A DNA stretch of 64,000 nt from Auanema rhodensis (lineage: Eukaryota; Nematoda; Chromadorea; Rhabditida; Rhabditidae): positions 3,224,001 through 3,288,000 of the forward strand of contig OZ059899.1 in the NCBI GenBank assembly GCA_964057225.1. The letters are read 5' to 3'. Within the stretch, counting starts at the first letter, position 1. Every line of letters starts with the position of its first letter. Both the position numbers and the translations under genes were made by a program. The notes below the pieces were generated by a model that was not told where the DNA came from, searched no databases, and saw nothing but the letters and a program-made list of their open reading frames with translations. This document shows positions 36,484 through 51,600 of the stretch, piece after piece.

Positions 36484-39400
36484 AAATGTTTTTGGAAGCA
36501 ATGTTGAGTGTACATGGAAACTCAACATACACTAATGCATCATTTTTCAAACGATCATAACTAATTTTTGTATTAAGCGTTTCTCAATGTAGTATAGTGC
36601 ATTCGATGCGGATTTTTAAGCTGCGTCGATCTGTGTTATCAGATTTGCGCTAGCTTAAAAATGCACCGAGATATCAACTGATATAAGTTCACACTTATAT
36701 CCTCGATTTTCACCCTGAAGAATTAATTTTTTCGTTAAATAACCTTGTCCATCGTCTTTGTCTTGAAAAATAGAATCTAAAAACATCTACTTTTTGCTAA
36801 ATTATTTTGAAATTTTTCGAAAAAATTTTTGTCAAAATGTTTTTGGAAGCAATGTTGAGTGTACATGGAAACTCAACATACACTAATGCATCATTTTTCA
36901 AACGATCATAACTAATTTTTGTATTAAGCGTTTCTCAATGTAGTATAGTGCATTCGATGCGGATTTTCAAGCTGCGTCGATCTGTGTTATCAGATTTGCG
37001 CTAGCTTAAAAATGCACCGAGATATCAACTGATATAAGTTCACACATATATACCCGATTTTCACCCTGAAGAATTAACTTTTTCGTTAAATAACCTTGTC
37101 CATCGTCTTTGTCTTGAAAAATAGAATCTTAAAACATCTACTTTTTGCTAAATTATTTTGAAATTTTTCGAAAAAATTTTTGTCAAAATGTTTTTGGAAG
37201 CAATGTTGAGTGTACATGGAAACTCAACATATACTAATGCATCATTTTTCAAACGATCATAACTAATTTTTGTATCAAGTGTTTCTCAATGTAGTATAGT
37301 GCATTCGATGCGGATTTTTAAGCTGCGTCGATCTGTGTTATCAGATTTGCGCTAGCTTAAAAATGCACCGAGATATCAACTGATATAAGTTCACACATAT
37401 ATCCTCGATTTTCACCCTGAAGAATTAATTTTTTCGTTGAATAACATTGTCTATCGTCTTTGCCTTGAGAAATGGAATCTACAAACATCTACTTTTTGCT
37501 AAATTATTTTGAATTTTTTCGAAAAAATTTTTGTCAAAATGTTTTTGGAAGCAATGTTGAGTGTACATGGAAACTCAACATACACTAATGCATCATTTTT
37601 CAAACGATCATAACTAATTTTTGTATTAAGCGTTTCTCAATGTAGTATAGTGCATTCGATGCGGATTTTTAAGCTGCGTCGATCTGTGTTATCAGATTTG
37701 CGCTAGCTTAAAAATGCACCGAGATATCAACTGATATAAGTTCACACTTATATCCTCGATTTTCACCCTGAAGAAATAATTTTTTCGTTGAATAACATTG
37801 TCCATCGTCTTTGCCTTGAAAAAAGGAATCTAAAAACATCTACTTTTTGCTAAATTATTTTGAAATTTTTCGAAAAAATTTTTGTCAAAATGTTTTTGGA
37901 AGCAATGTTGAGTGTACATGGAAACTCAACATACACTAATGCATCATTTTTCAAACGATCATAACTAATTTTTGTATTAAGCGTTTCTCAATGAAGTATA
38001 GTGCATTCGATGCGGATTTTTAAGCTGCGTCGATCTGTGTTTTCAGATTTGCGCTAGCTTAAAAATGCACCGAGATATCAACTGATATATGTTCACACTT
38101 ATATCCTCGATTTCCACCCTGAAGAAATAATTTTTTCGTTGAATAACATTGTCCATCGTCTTTGCCTTGAAAAATGGAATCTTAAAACATCTACTTTTTG
38201 CTAAATTATTTTGAAATTTTTCGAAAAAATTTTTGTCAAAATGTTTTTGGAAGCAATGTTGAGTGTACATGGAAACTCAACATACACTAATGCATCATTT
38301 TTCAAACGATCATAACTAATTTTTGTATTAAGCGTTTCTCAATGAAGTATAGTGCATTCGATGCGGATTTTTAAGCTGCGTCGATCTGTGTTTTCAGATT
38401 TGCGCTAGCTTAAAAATGCACCGAGATATCAACTGATATATGTTCACACTTATATCCTCGATTTTCACCCTGAAGAAATAATTTTTTCGTTGAATAACAT
38501 TGTCCATCGTCTTTGCCTTGAAAAATGGAATCTTAAAACATCTACTTTTTGCTAAATTATTTTGAAATTTTTCGAAAAAATTTTTGTCAAAATGTTTTTG
38601 GAAGCAATGTTGAGTGTACATGGAAACTCAACATACACTAATGCATCATTTTTCAAACGATCATAACTAATTTTTGTATCAAGTGTTTCTCAATGTAGTA
38701 TAGTGCATTCAATGCGGATTTTTAAGCTGCGTCGATCTGTGTTATCAGATTTGCGCTAGCTTAAAAATGCACCGAGATATCAACTGATATAAGTTCACAC
38801 TTATATCCTCGATTTTCACCCTGAAGAATTAATTTTTTCGTTGAATAACATTGTCCATCGTCTTTGCCTTGAAAAATGGAATCTAAAAACATCTACTTTT
38901 TGCTAAATTATTTTGAAATTTTTCGAAAAAATTTTTGTCAAAATGTTTTTGGAAGCAATGTTGAGTGTACATGGAAACTCAACATACACTAATGCATCAT
39001 TTTTCAAACAATCATAACTAATTTTTGTATTAAGCGTTTCTCAATGTAGTATAGTGCATTCGATGCGGATTTTCAAGCTGCGTCGATCTGTGTTATCAGA
39101 TTTGCGCTAGCTTAAAAATGCACCGAGATATCAACTGATATAAGTTCACACATATATACCCGATTTTCACCCTGAAGAATTAATTTTTTCGTTAAATAAC
39201 CTTGTCCATCGTTTTTGTCTTAAAAAATAGAATCTAAAAACATCTACTTTTTGCTAAATTATTTTGAAATTTTTCGAAAAAATTTTTGTCAAAATGTTTT
39301 TGGAAGCAATGTTGAGTGTACATGGAAACTCAACATACACTAATGCATCATTTTTCAAACGATCATAACTAATTTTTGTATTAAGCGTTTCTCAATGTAG

Positions 39401-39642
39401 TATAGTGCATTCGATGCGGATTTTCAAGCTGCGTCGATCTGTGTTATCAGATTTGCGCTAGCTTAAAAATGCACCGAGATATCAACTGATATAAGTTCAC
39501 ACATATATACCCGATTTTCACCCTGAAGAATTAATTTTTTCGTTAAATAACCTTGTCCATCGTCTTTGTCTTGAAAAATAGAATCTTAAAACATCTACTT
39601 TTTGCTAAATTATTTTGAAATTTTTCGAAAAAATTTTTGTCA
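36484..39642. repeat. Nine-monomer block, copy 2
   Basis: This is the tandem copy of 33325-36483, with the same private substitutions in the monomers starting at 37186, 37888 and 38941. By reading I found no differences between the copies. It indicates a recent in-register segmental duplication. Confidence 0.88.
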
Positions 39643-42600
39643 AAATGTTTTTGGAAGCAATGTTGAGTGTACATGGAAACTCAACATATACTAATGCATC
39701 ATTTTTCAAACGATCATAACTAATTTTTGTATAAAGTGTTTCTCAATGTAGTATAGTGCATTCGATGCGGATTTTTAAGCTGCGTCGATCTGTGTTATCA
39801 GATTTGCGCTAGCTTAAAAATGCACCGAGATATCAACTGATATAAGTTCACACTTATATCCTCGATTTTCACCCTGAAGAATTAATTTTTTCGTTGAATA
39901 ACATTGTCTATCGTCTTTGCCTTGAGAAATGGAATCTACAAACATCTACTTTTTGCTAAATTATTTTGAATTTTTTCGAAAAAATTTTTGTCAAAATGTT
40001 TTTGGAAGCAATGTTGAGTGTACATGGAAACTCAACATACACTAATGCATCATTTTTCAAACGATCATAACTAATTTTTGTATTAAGCGTTTCTCAATGT
40101 AGTATAGTGCATTCGATGCGGATTTTTAAGCTGCGTCGATCTGTGTTATCAGATTTGCGCTAGCTTAAAAATGCACCGAGATATCAACTGATATAAGTTC
40201 ACACTTATATCCTCGATTTTCACCCTGAAGAAATAATTTTTTCGTTGAATAACATTGTCCATCGTCTTTGCCTTGAAAAAAGGAATCTAAAAACATCTAC
40301 TTTTTGCTAAATTATTTTGAAATTTTTCGAAAAAATTTTTGTCAAAATGTTTTTGGAAGCAATGTTGAGTGTACATGGAAACTCAACATACACTAATGCA
40401 TCATTTTTCAAACGATCATAACTAATTTTTGTATTAAGCGTTTCTCAATGAAGTATAGTGCATTCGATGCGGATTTTTAAGCTGCGTCGATCTGTGTTTT
40501 CAGATTTGCGCTAGCTTAAAAATGCACCGAGATATCAACTGATATATGTTCACACTTATATCCTCGATTTTCACCCTGAAGAATTAATTTTTTCGTTGAA
40601 TAACATTGTCTATCGTCTTTGCCTTGAGAAATGGAATCTACAAACATCTACTTTTTGCTAAATTATTTTGAATTTTTTCGAAAAAATTTTTGTCAAAATG
40701 TTTTTGGAAGCAATGTTGAGTGTACATGGAAACTCAACATACACTAATGCATCATTTTTCAAACGATCATAACTAATTTTTGTATTAAGCGTTTCTCAAT
40801 GTAGTATAGTGCATTCGATGCGGATTTTCAAGCTGCGTCGATCTGTGTTATCAGATTTGCGCTAGCTTAAAAATGCACCGAGATATCAACTGATATAAGT
40901 TCACACATATATACCCGATTTTCACCCTGAAGAATTAATTTTTTCGTTAAATAACCTTGTCCATCGTCTTTGTCTTGAAAAATAGAATCTTAAAACATCT
41001 ACTTTTTGCTAAATTATTTTGGAATTTTTCGAAAAAATTTTTGTCAAAATGTTTTTGGAAGCAATGTTGAGTGTACATGGAAACTCAACATATACTAATG
41101 CATCATTTTTCAAACGATCATAACTAATTTTTGTATCAAGTGTTTCTCAATGTAGTATAGTGCATTCGATGCGGATTTTTAAGCTGCGTCGATCTGTGTT
41201 ATCAGATTTGCGCTAGCTTAAAAATGCACCGAGATATCAACTGATATAAGTTCACACTTATATCCTCGATTTTCACCCTGAAGAATTAATTTTTTCGTTG
41301 AATAACATTGTCCATCGTCTTTGCCTTGAAAAATGGAATCTAAAAACATCTACTTTTTGCTAAATTATTTTGAAATTTTTCGAAAAAATTTTTGTCAAAA
41401 TGTTTTTGGAAGCAATGTTGAGTGTACATGGAAACTCAACATACACTAATGCATCATTTTTCAAACGATCATAACTAATTTTTGTATTAAGCGTTTCTCA
41501 ATGTAGTATAGTGCATTCGATGCGGATTTTCAAGCTGCGTCGATCTGTGTTATCAGATTTGCGCTAGCTTAAAAATGCACCGAGATATCAACTGATATAA
41601 GTTCACACATATATACCCGATTTTCACCCTGAAGAATTAATTTTTTCGTTAAATAACCTTGTCCATCGTTTTTGTCTTAAAAAATAGAATCTAAAAACAT
41701 CTACTTTTTGCTAAATTATTTTGAAATTTTTCGAAAAAATTTTTGTCAAAATGTTTTTGGAAGCAATGTTGAGTGTACATGGAAACTCAACATATACTAA
41801 TGCATCATTTTTCAAACGATCATAACTAATTTTTGTATCAAGTGTTTCTCAATGTAGTATAGTGCATTCGATGCGGATTTTTAAGCTGCGTCGATCTGTG
41901 TTATCAGATTTGCGCTAGCTTAAAAATGCACCGAGATATCAACTGATATAAGTTCACACTTATATCCTCGATTTTCACCCTGAAGAATTAATTTTTTCGT
42001 TGAATAACATTGTCTATCGTCTTTGCCTTGAGAAATGGAATCTACAAACATCTACTTTTTGCTAAATTATTTTGAATTTTTTCGAAAAAATTTTTGTCAA
42101 AATGTTTTTGGAAGCAATGTTGAGTGTACATGGAAACTCAACATACACTAATGCATCATTTTTCAAACGATCATAACTAATTTTTGTATTAAGCGTTTCT
42201 CAATGTAGTATAGTGCATTCGATGCGGATTTTTAAGCTGCGTCGATCTGTGTTATCAGATTTGCGCTAGCTTAAAAATGCACCGAGATATCAACTGATAT
42301 AAGTTCACACTTATATCCTCGATTTTCACCCTGAAGAAATAATTTTTTCGTTGAATAACATTGTCCATCGTCTTTGCCTTGAAAAAAGGAATCTAAAAAC
42401 ATCTACTTTTTGCTAAATTATTTTGAAATTTTTCGAAAAAATTTTTGTCAAAATGTTTTTGGAAGCAATGTTGAGTGTACATGGAAACTCAACATACACT
42501 AATGCATCATTTTTCAAACGATCATAACTAATTTTTGTATTAAGCGTTTCTCAAGGAAGTATAGTGCATTCGATGCGGATTTTTAAGCTGCGTCGATCTG

Positions 42601-45600
42601 TGTTTTCAGATTTGCGCTAGCTTAAAAATGCACCGAGATATCAACTGATATATGTTCACACTTATATCCTCGATTTTCACCCTGAAGAAATAATTTTTTC
42701 GTTGAATAACATTGTCCATCGTCTTTGCCTTGAAAAATGGAATCTTAAAACATCTACTTTTTGCTAAATTATTTTGAAATTTTTCGAAAAAATTTTTGTC
42801 AAAATGTTTTTGGAAGCAATGTTGAGTGTACATGGAAACTCAACATACACTAATGCATCATTTTTCAAACGATCATAACTAATTTTTGTATTAAGCGTTT
42901 CTCAATGAAGTATAGTGCATTCGATGCGGATTTTTAAGCTGCGTCGATCTGTGTTTTCAGATTTGCGCTAGCTTAAAAATGCACCGAGATATCAACTGAT
43001 ATATGTTCACACTTATATCCTCGATTTTCACCCTGAAGAAATAATTTTTTCGTTGAATAACATTGTCCATCGTCTTTGCCTTGAAAAATGGAATCTTAAA
43101 ACATCTACTTTTTGCTAAATTATTTTGAAATTTTTCGAAAAAATTTTTGTCAAAATGTTTTTGGAAGCAATGTTGAGTGTACATGGAAACTCAACATACA
43201 CTAATGCATCATTTTTCAAACGATCATAACTAATTTTTGTATCAAGTGTTTCTCAATGTAGTATAGTGCATTCAATGCGGATTTTTAAGCTGCGTCGATC
43301 TGTGTTATCAGATTTGCGCTAGCTTAAAAATGCACCGAGATATCAACTGATATAAGTTCACACTTATATCCTCGATTTTCACCCTGAAGAATTAATTTTT
43401 TCGTTGAATAACATTGTCCATCGTCTTTGCGTTGAAAAATGGAATCTAAAAACATCTACTTTTTGCTAAATTATTTTGAAATTTTTCGAAAAAATTTTTG
43501 TCAAAATGTTTTTGGAAGCAATGTTGAGTGTACATGGAAACTCAACATACACTAATGCATCATTTTTCAAACGATCATAACTAATTTTTGTATTAAGCGT
43601 TTCTCAATGTAGTATAGTGCATTCGATGCGGATTTTCAAGCTGCGTCGATCTGTGTTATCAGATTTGCGCTAGCTTAAAAATGCACCGAGATATCAACTG
43701 ATATAAGTTCACACATATATACCCGATTTTCACCCTGAAGAATTAATTTTTTCGTTAAATAACCTTGTCCATCGTTTTTGTCTTAAAAAATAGAATCTAA
43801 AAACATCTACTTTTTGCTAAATTATTTTGAAATTTTTCGAAAAAATTTTTGTCAAAATGTTTTTGGAAGCAATGTTGAGTGTACATGGAAACTCAACATA
43901 CACTAATGCATCATTTTTCAAACGATCATAACTAATTTTTGTATTAAGCGTTTCTCAATGTAGTATAGTGCATTCGATGCGTATTTTCAAGCTGCGTCGA
44001 TCTGTGTTATCAGATTTGCGCTAGCTTAAAAATGCACCGAGATATCAACTGATATAAGTTCACACATATATACCCGATTTTCACCCTGAAGAATTAACTT
44101 TTTCGTTAAATAACCTTGTCCATCGTCTTTGTCTTGAAAAATAGAATCTTGAAACATCTACTTTTTGCTAAATTATTTTGAAATTTTTCGAAAAAATTTT
44201 TGTCAAAATGTTTTTGGAAGCAATGTTGAGTGTACATGGAAACTCAACATATACTAATGCATCATTTTTCAAACGATCATAACTAATTTTTGTATCAAGT
44301 GTTTCTCAATGTAGTATAGTGCATTCGATGCGGATTTTTAAGCTGCGTCGATCTGTGTTATCAGATTTGCGCTAGCTTAAAAATGCACCGAGATATCAAC
44401 TGATATAAGTTCACACTTATATCCTCGATTTTCACCCTGAAGAATTAATTTTTTCGTTGAATAACATTGTCTATCGTCTTTGCCTTGAAAAATGGAATCT
44501 TAAAACATCTACTTTTTGCTAAATTATTTTGAAATTTTTCGAAAAAATTTTTGTCAAAATGTTTTTGGAAGCAATGTTGAGTGTACATGGAAACTCAACA
44601 TACACTAATGCATCATTTTTCAAACGATCATAACTAATTTTTGTATTAAGCGTTTCTCAATGAAGTATAGTGCATTCGATGCGGATTTTTAAGCTGCGTC
44701 GATCTGTGTTTTCAGATTTGCGCTAGCTTAAAAATGCACCGAGATATCAACTGATATATGTTCACACTTATATCCTCGATTTTCACCCTGAAGAAATAAT
44801 TTTTTCGTTGAATAACATTGTCCATCGTCTTTGCCTTGAAAAATGGAATCTTAAAACATCTACTTTTTGCTAAATTATTTTGAAATTTTTCGAAAAAATT
44901 TTTGTCAAAATGTTTTTGGAAGCAATGTTGAGTGTACATGGAAACTCAACATACACTAATGCATCATTTTTCAAACGATCATAACTAATTTTTGTATCAA
45001 GTGTTTCTCAATGTAGTATAGTGCATTCAATGCGGATTTTTAAGCTGCGTCGATCTGTGTTATCAGATTTGCGCTAGCTTAAAAATGCACCGAGATATCA
45101 ACTGATATAAGTTCACACTTATATCCTCGATTTTCACCCTGAAGAATTAATTTTTTCGTTGAATAACATTGTCCATCGTCTTTGCCTTGAAAAATGGAAT
45201 CTAAAAACATCTACTTTTTGCTAAATTATTTTGAAATTTTTCGAAAAAATTTTTGTCAAAATGTTTTTGGAAGCAATGTTGAGTGTACATGGAAACTCAA
45301 CATACACTAATGCATCATTTTTCAAACGATCATAACTAATTTTTGTATTAAGCGTTTCTCAATGTAGTATAGTGCATTCGATGCGGATTTTCAAGCTGCG
45401 TCGATCTGTGTTATCAGATTTGCGCTAGCTTAAAAATGCACCGAGATATCAACTGATATAAGTTCACACATATATACCCGATTTTCACCCTGAAGAATTA
45501 ATTTTTTCGTTAAATAACCTTGTCCATCGTTTTTGTCTTAAAAAATAGAATCTAAAAACATCTACTTTTTGCTAAATTATTTTGAAATTTTTCGAAAAAA

Positions 45601-48600
45601 TTTTTGTCAAAATGTTTTTGGAAGCAATGTTGAGTGTACATGGAAACTCAACATATACTAATGCATCATTTTTCAAACGATCATAACTAATTTTTGTATA
45701 AAGTGTTTCTCAATGTAGTATAGTGCATTCGATGCGGATTTTTAAGCTGCGTCGATCTGTGTTATCAGATTTGCGCTAGCTTAAAAATGCACCGAGATAT
45801 CAACTGATATAAGTTCACACTTATATCCTCGATTTTCACCCTGAAGAATTAATTTTTTCGTTGAATAACATTGTTTATCGTCTTTGCCTTGAGAAATGGA
45901 ATCTACAAACATCTACTTTTTGCTAAATTATTTTGAATTTTTTCGAAAAAATTTTTGTCAAAATGTTTTTGGAAGCAATGTTGAGTGTACATGGAAACTC
46001 AACATACACTAATGCATCATTTTTCAAACGATCATAACTAATTTTTGTATTAAGCGTTTCTCAATGTAGTATAGTGCATTCGATGCGGATTTTTAAGCTG
46101 CGTCGATCTGTGTTATCAGATTTGCGCTAGCTTAAAAATGCACCGAGATATCAACTGATATAAGTTCACACTTACATCCTCGATTTTCACCCTGAAGAAA
46201 TAATTTTTTCGTTGAATAACATTGTCCATCGTCTTTGCCTTGAAAAAAGGAATCTAAAAACATCTACTTTTTGCTAAATTATTTTGAAATTTTTCGAAAA
46301 AATTTTTGTCAAAATGTTTTTGGAAGCAATGTTGAGTGTACATGGAAACTCAACATACACTAATGCATCATTTTTCAAACGATCATAACTAATTTTTGTA
46401 TTAAGCGTTTCTCAATGAAGTATAGTGCATTCGATGCGGATTTTTAAGCTGCGTCGATCTGTGTTTTCAGATTTGCGCTAGCTTAAAAATGCACCGAGAT
46501 ATCAACTGATATATGTTCACACTTATATCCTCGATTTTCACCCTGAAGAATTAATTTTTTCGTTGAATAACATTGTCTATCGTCTTTGCCTTGAGAAATG
46601 GAATCTACAAACATCTACTTTTTGCTAAATTATTTTGAATTTTTTCGAAAAAATTTTTGTCAAAATGTTTTTGGAAGCAATGTTGAGTGTACATGGAAAC
46701 TCAACATACACTAATGCATCATTTTTCAAACGATCATAACTAATTTTTGTATTAAGCGTTTCTCAATGAAGTATAGTGCATTCGATGCGGATTTTCAAGC
46801 TGCGTCGATCTGTGTTATCAGATTTGCGCTAGCTTAAAAATGCACCGAGATATCAACTGATATAAGTTCACACATATATACCCGATTTTCACCCTGAAGA
46901 ATTAATTTTTTCGTTAAATAACCTTGTCCATCGTCTTTGTCTTGAAAAATAGAATCTTAAAACATCTACTTTTTGCTAAATTATTTTGAAATTTTTCGAA
47001 AAAATTTTTGTCAAAATGTTTTTGGAAGCAATGTTGAGTGTACATGGAAACTCAACATATACTAATGCATCATTTTTCAAACGATCATAACTAATTTTTG
47101 TATCAAGTGTTTCTCAATGTAGTATAGTGCATTCGATGCGGATTTTTAAGCTGCGTCGATCTGTGTTATCAGATTTGCGCTAGCTTAAAAATGCACCGAG
47201 ATATCAACTGATATAAGTTCACACTTATATCCTCGATTTTCACCCTGAAGAATTAATTTTTTCGTTGAATAACATTGTCCATCGTCTTTGCCTTGAAAAA
47301 TGGAATCTAAAAACATCTACTTTTTGCTAAATTATTTTGAAATTTTTCGAAAAAATTTTTGTCAAAATGTTTTTGGAAGCAATGTTGAGTGTACATGGAA
47401 ACTCAACATACACTAATGCATCATTTTTCAAACGATCATAACTAATTTTTGTATTAAGCGTTTCTCAATGTAGTATAGTGCATTCGATGCGGATTTTCAA
47501 GCTGCGTCGATCTGTGTTATCAGATTTGCGCTAGCTTAAAAATGCACCGAGATATCAACTGATATAAGTTCACACATATATACCCGATTTTCACCCTGAA
47601 GAATTAATTTTTTCGTTAAATAACCTTGTCCATCGTTTTTGTCTTAAAAAATAGAATCTAAAAACATCTACTTTTTGCTAAATTATTTTGAAATTTTTCG
47701 AAAAAATTTTTGTCAAAATGTTTTTGGAAGCAATGTTGAGTGTACATGGAAACTCAACATATACTAATGCATCATTTTTCAAACGATCATAACTAATTTT
47801 TGTATCAAGTGTTTCTCAATGTAGTATAGTGCATTCGATGCGGATTTTTAAGCTGCGTCGATCTGTGTTATCAGATTTGCGCTAGCTTAAAAATGCACCG
47901 AGATATCAACTGATATAAGTTCACACTTATATCCTCGATTTTCACCCTGAAGAATTAATTTTTTCGTTGAATAACATTGTCTATCGTCTTTGCCTTGAGA
48001 AATGGAATCTACAAACATCTACTTTTTGCTAAATTATTTTGAATTTTTTCGAAAAAATTTTTGTCAAAATGTTTTTGGAAGCAATGTTGAGTGTACATGG
48101 AAACTCAACATACACTAATGCATCATTTTTCAAACGATCATAACTAATTTTTGTATTAAGCGTTTCTCAATGTAGTATAGTGCATTCGATGCGGATTTTT
48201 AAGCTGCGTCGATCTGTGTTATCAGATTTGCGCTAGCTTAAAAATGCACCGAGATATCAACTGATATAAGTTCACACTTATATCCTCGATTTTCACCCTG
48301 AAGAAATAATTTTTTCGTTGAATAACATTGTCCATCGTCTTTGCCTTGAAAAAAGGAATCTAAAAACATCTACTTTTTGCTAAATTATTTTGAAATTTTT
48401 CGAAAAAATTTTTGTCAAAATGTTTTTGGAAGCAATGTTGAGTGTACATGGAAACTCAACATACACTAATGCATCATTTTTCAAACGATCATAACTAATT
48501 TTTGTATTAAGCGTTTCTCAATGAAGTATAGTGCATTCGATGCGGATTTTTAAGCTGCGTCGATCTGTGTTTTCAGATTTGCGCTAGCTTAAAAATGCAC

Positions 48601-51600
48601 CGAGATATCAACTGATATAAGTTCACACTTATATCCTCGATTTTCACCCTGAAGAATTAATTTTTTCGTTGAATAACATTGTCTATCGTCTTTGCCTTGA
48701 GAAATGGAATCTACAAACATCTACTTTTTGCTAAATTATTTTGAATTTTTTCGAAAAAATTTTTGTCAAAATGTTTTTGGAAGCAATGTTGAGTGTACAT
48801 GGAAACTCAACATACACTAATGCATCATTTTTCAAACGATCATAACTAATTTTTGTATTAAGCGTTTCTCAATGTAGTATAGTGCATTCGATGCGGATTT
48901 TTAAGCTGCGTCGATCTGTGTTATCAGATTTGCGCTAGCTTAAAAATGCACCGAGATATCAACTGATATAAGTTCACACTTATATCCTCGATTTTCACCC
49001 TGAAGAAATAATTTTTTCGTTGAATAACATTGTCCATCGTCTTTGCCTTGAAAAAAGGAATCTAAAAACATCTACTTTTTGCTAAATTATTTTGAAATTT
49101 TTCGAAAAAATTTTTGTCAAAATGTTTTTGGAAGCAATGTTGAGTGTACATGGAAACTCAACATACACTAATGCATCATTTTTCAAACGATCATAACTAA
49201 TTTTTGTATTAAGCGTTTCTCAATGAAATATAGTGCATTCGATGCGGATTTTTAAGCTGCGTCGATCTGTGTTTTCAGATTTGCGCTAGCTTAAAAATGC
49301 ACCGAGATATCAACTGATATATGTTCACACTTATATCCTCGATTTTCACCCTGAAGAATTAATTTTTTCGTTGAATAACATTGTCCATCGTCTTTGCCTT
49401 GAAAAATGGAATCTAAAAACATCTACTTTTTGCTAAATTATTTTGAAATTTTTCGAAAAAATTTTTGTCAAAATGTTTTTGGAAGCAATGTTGAGTGTAC
49501 ATGGAAACTCAACATACACTAATGCATCATTTTTCAAACGATCATAACTAATTTTTGTATTAAGCGTTTCTCAATGTAGTATAGTGCATTCGATGCGGAT
49601 TTTTAAGCTGCGTCGATCTGTGTTATCAGATTTGCGCTAGCTTAAAAATGCACCGAGATATCAACTGATATAAGTTCACACTTATATCCTCGATTTTCAC
49701 CCTGAAGAATTAATTTTTTCGTTGAATAACATTGTCCATCGTCTTTGCCTTGAAAAATGGAATCTAAAAACACCTACTTTTTGCTAAATTATTTTGAAAT
49801 TTTTCGAAAAAATTTTTGTCAAAATGTTTTTGGAAGCAATGTTGAGTGTACATGGAAACTCAACATACACTAATGCATCATTTTTCAAACGATCATAACT
49901 AATTTTTGTATTAAGCGTTTCTCAATGTAGTATAGTGCATTCGATGCGGATTTTCAAGCTGCGTCGATCTGTGTTATCAGATTTGCGCTAGCTTAAAAAT
50001 GCACCGAGATATCAACTGATATAAGTTCACACTTATATCCTCGATTTTCACCCTGAAGAAATAATTTTTTCGTTGAATAACATTGTTTATCGTCTTTGCC
50101 TTGAGAAATGGAATCTACAAACATCTACTTTTTGCTAAATTATTTTGAATTTTTTCGAAAAAATTTTTGTCAAAATGTTTTTGGAAGCAATGTTGAGTGT
50201 ACATGGAAACTCAACATACACTAATGCATCATTTTTCAAACGATCATAACTAATTTTTGTATTAAGCGTTTCTCAATGTAGTATAGTGCATTCGATGCGG
50301 ATTTTTAAGCTGCGTCGATCTGTGTTATCAGATTTGCGCTAGCTTAAAAATGCACCGAGATATCAACTGATATAAGTTCACACTTATATCCTCGATTTTC
50401 ACCCTGAAGAAATAATTTTTTCGTTGAATAACATTGTCCATCGTCTTTGCCTTGAAAAAAGGAATCTAAAAACATCTACTTTTTGCTAAATTATTTTGAA
50501 ATTTTTCGAAAAAATTTTTGTCAAAATGTTTTTGGAAGCAATGTTGAGTGTACATGGAAACTCAACATACACTAATGCATCATTTTTCAAACGATCATAA
50601 CTAATTTTTGTATTAAGCGTTTCTCAATGAAGTATAGTGCATTCGATGCGGATTTTCAAGCTGCGTCGATCTGTGTTATCAGATTTGCGCTAGCTTAAAA
50701 ATGCACCGAGATATCAACTGATATAAGTTCACACATATATACCCGATTTTCACCCTGAAGAATTAATTTTTTCGTTAAATAACCTTGTCCATCGTCTTTG
50801 TCTTGAAAAATAGAATCTTAAAACATCTACTTTTTGCTAAATTATTTTGAAATTTTTCGAAAAAATTTTTGTCAAAATGTTTTTGGAAGCAATGTTGAGT
50901 GTACATGGAAACTCAACATATACTAATGCATCATTTTTCAAACGATCATAACTAATTTTTGTATCAAGTGTTTCTCAATGTAGTATAGTGCATTCGATGC
51001 GGATTTTTAAGCTGCGTCGATCTGTGTTATCAGATTTGCGCTAGCTTAAAAATGCACCGAGATATCAACTGATATAAGTTCACACATATATACCCGATTT
51101 TCACCCTGAAGAATTAACTTTTTCGTTAAATAACCTTGTCCATCGTTTTTGTCTTAAAAAATAGAATCTAAAAACATCTACTTTTTGCTAAATTATTTTG
51201 AAATTTTTCGAAAAAATTTTTGTCAAAATGTTTTTGGAAGCAATGTTGAGTGTACATGGAAACTCAACATACACTAATGCATCATTTTTCAAACGATCAT
51301 AACTAATTTTTGTATTAAGCGTTTCTCAATGTAGTATAGTGCATTCGATGCGGATTTTTAAGCTGCGTCGATCTGTGTTATCCGATTTGCGCTAGCTTAA
51401 AAATGCACCGAGATATCAACTGATATAAGTTCACACTTATATCCTCGATTTTCACCCTGAAGAATTAATTTTTTCGTTGAATAACATTGTCCATCGTCTT
51501 TGCCTTGAAAAATGGAATCTAAAAACACCTACTTTTTGCTAAATTATTTTGAAATTTTTCGAAAAAATTTTTGTCAAAATGTTTTTGGAAGCAATGTTGA

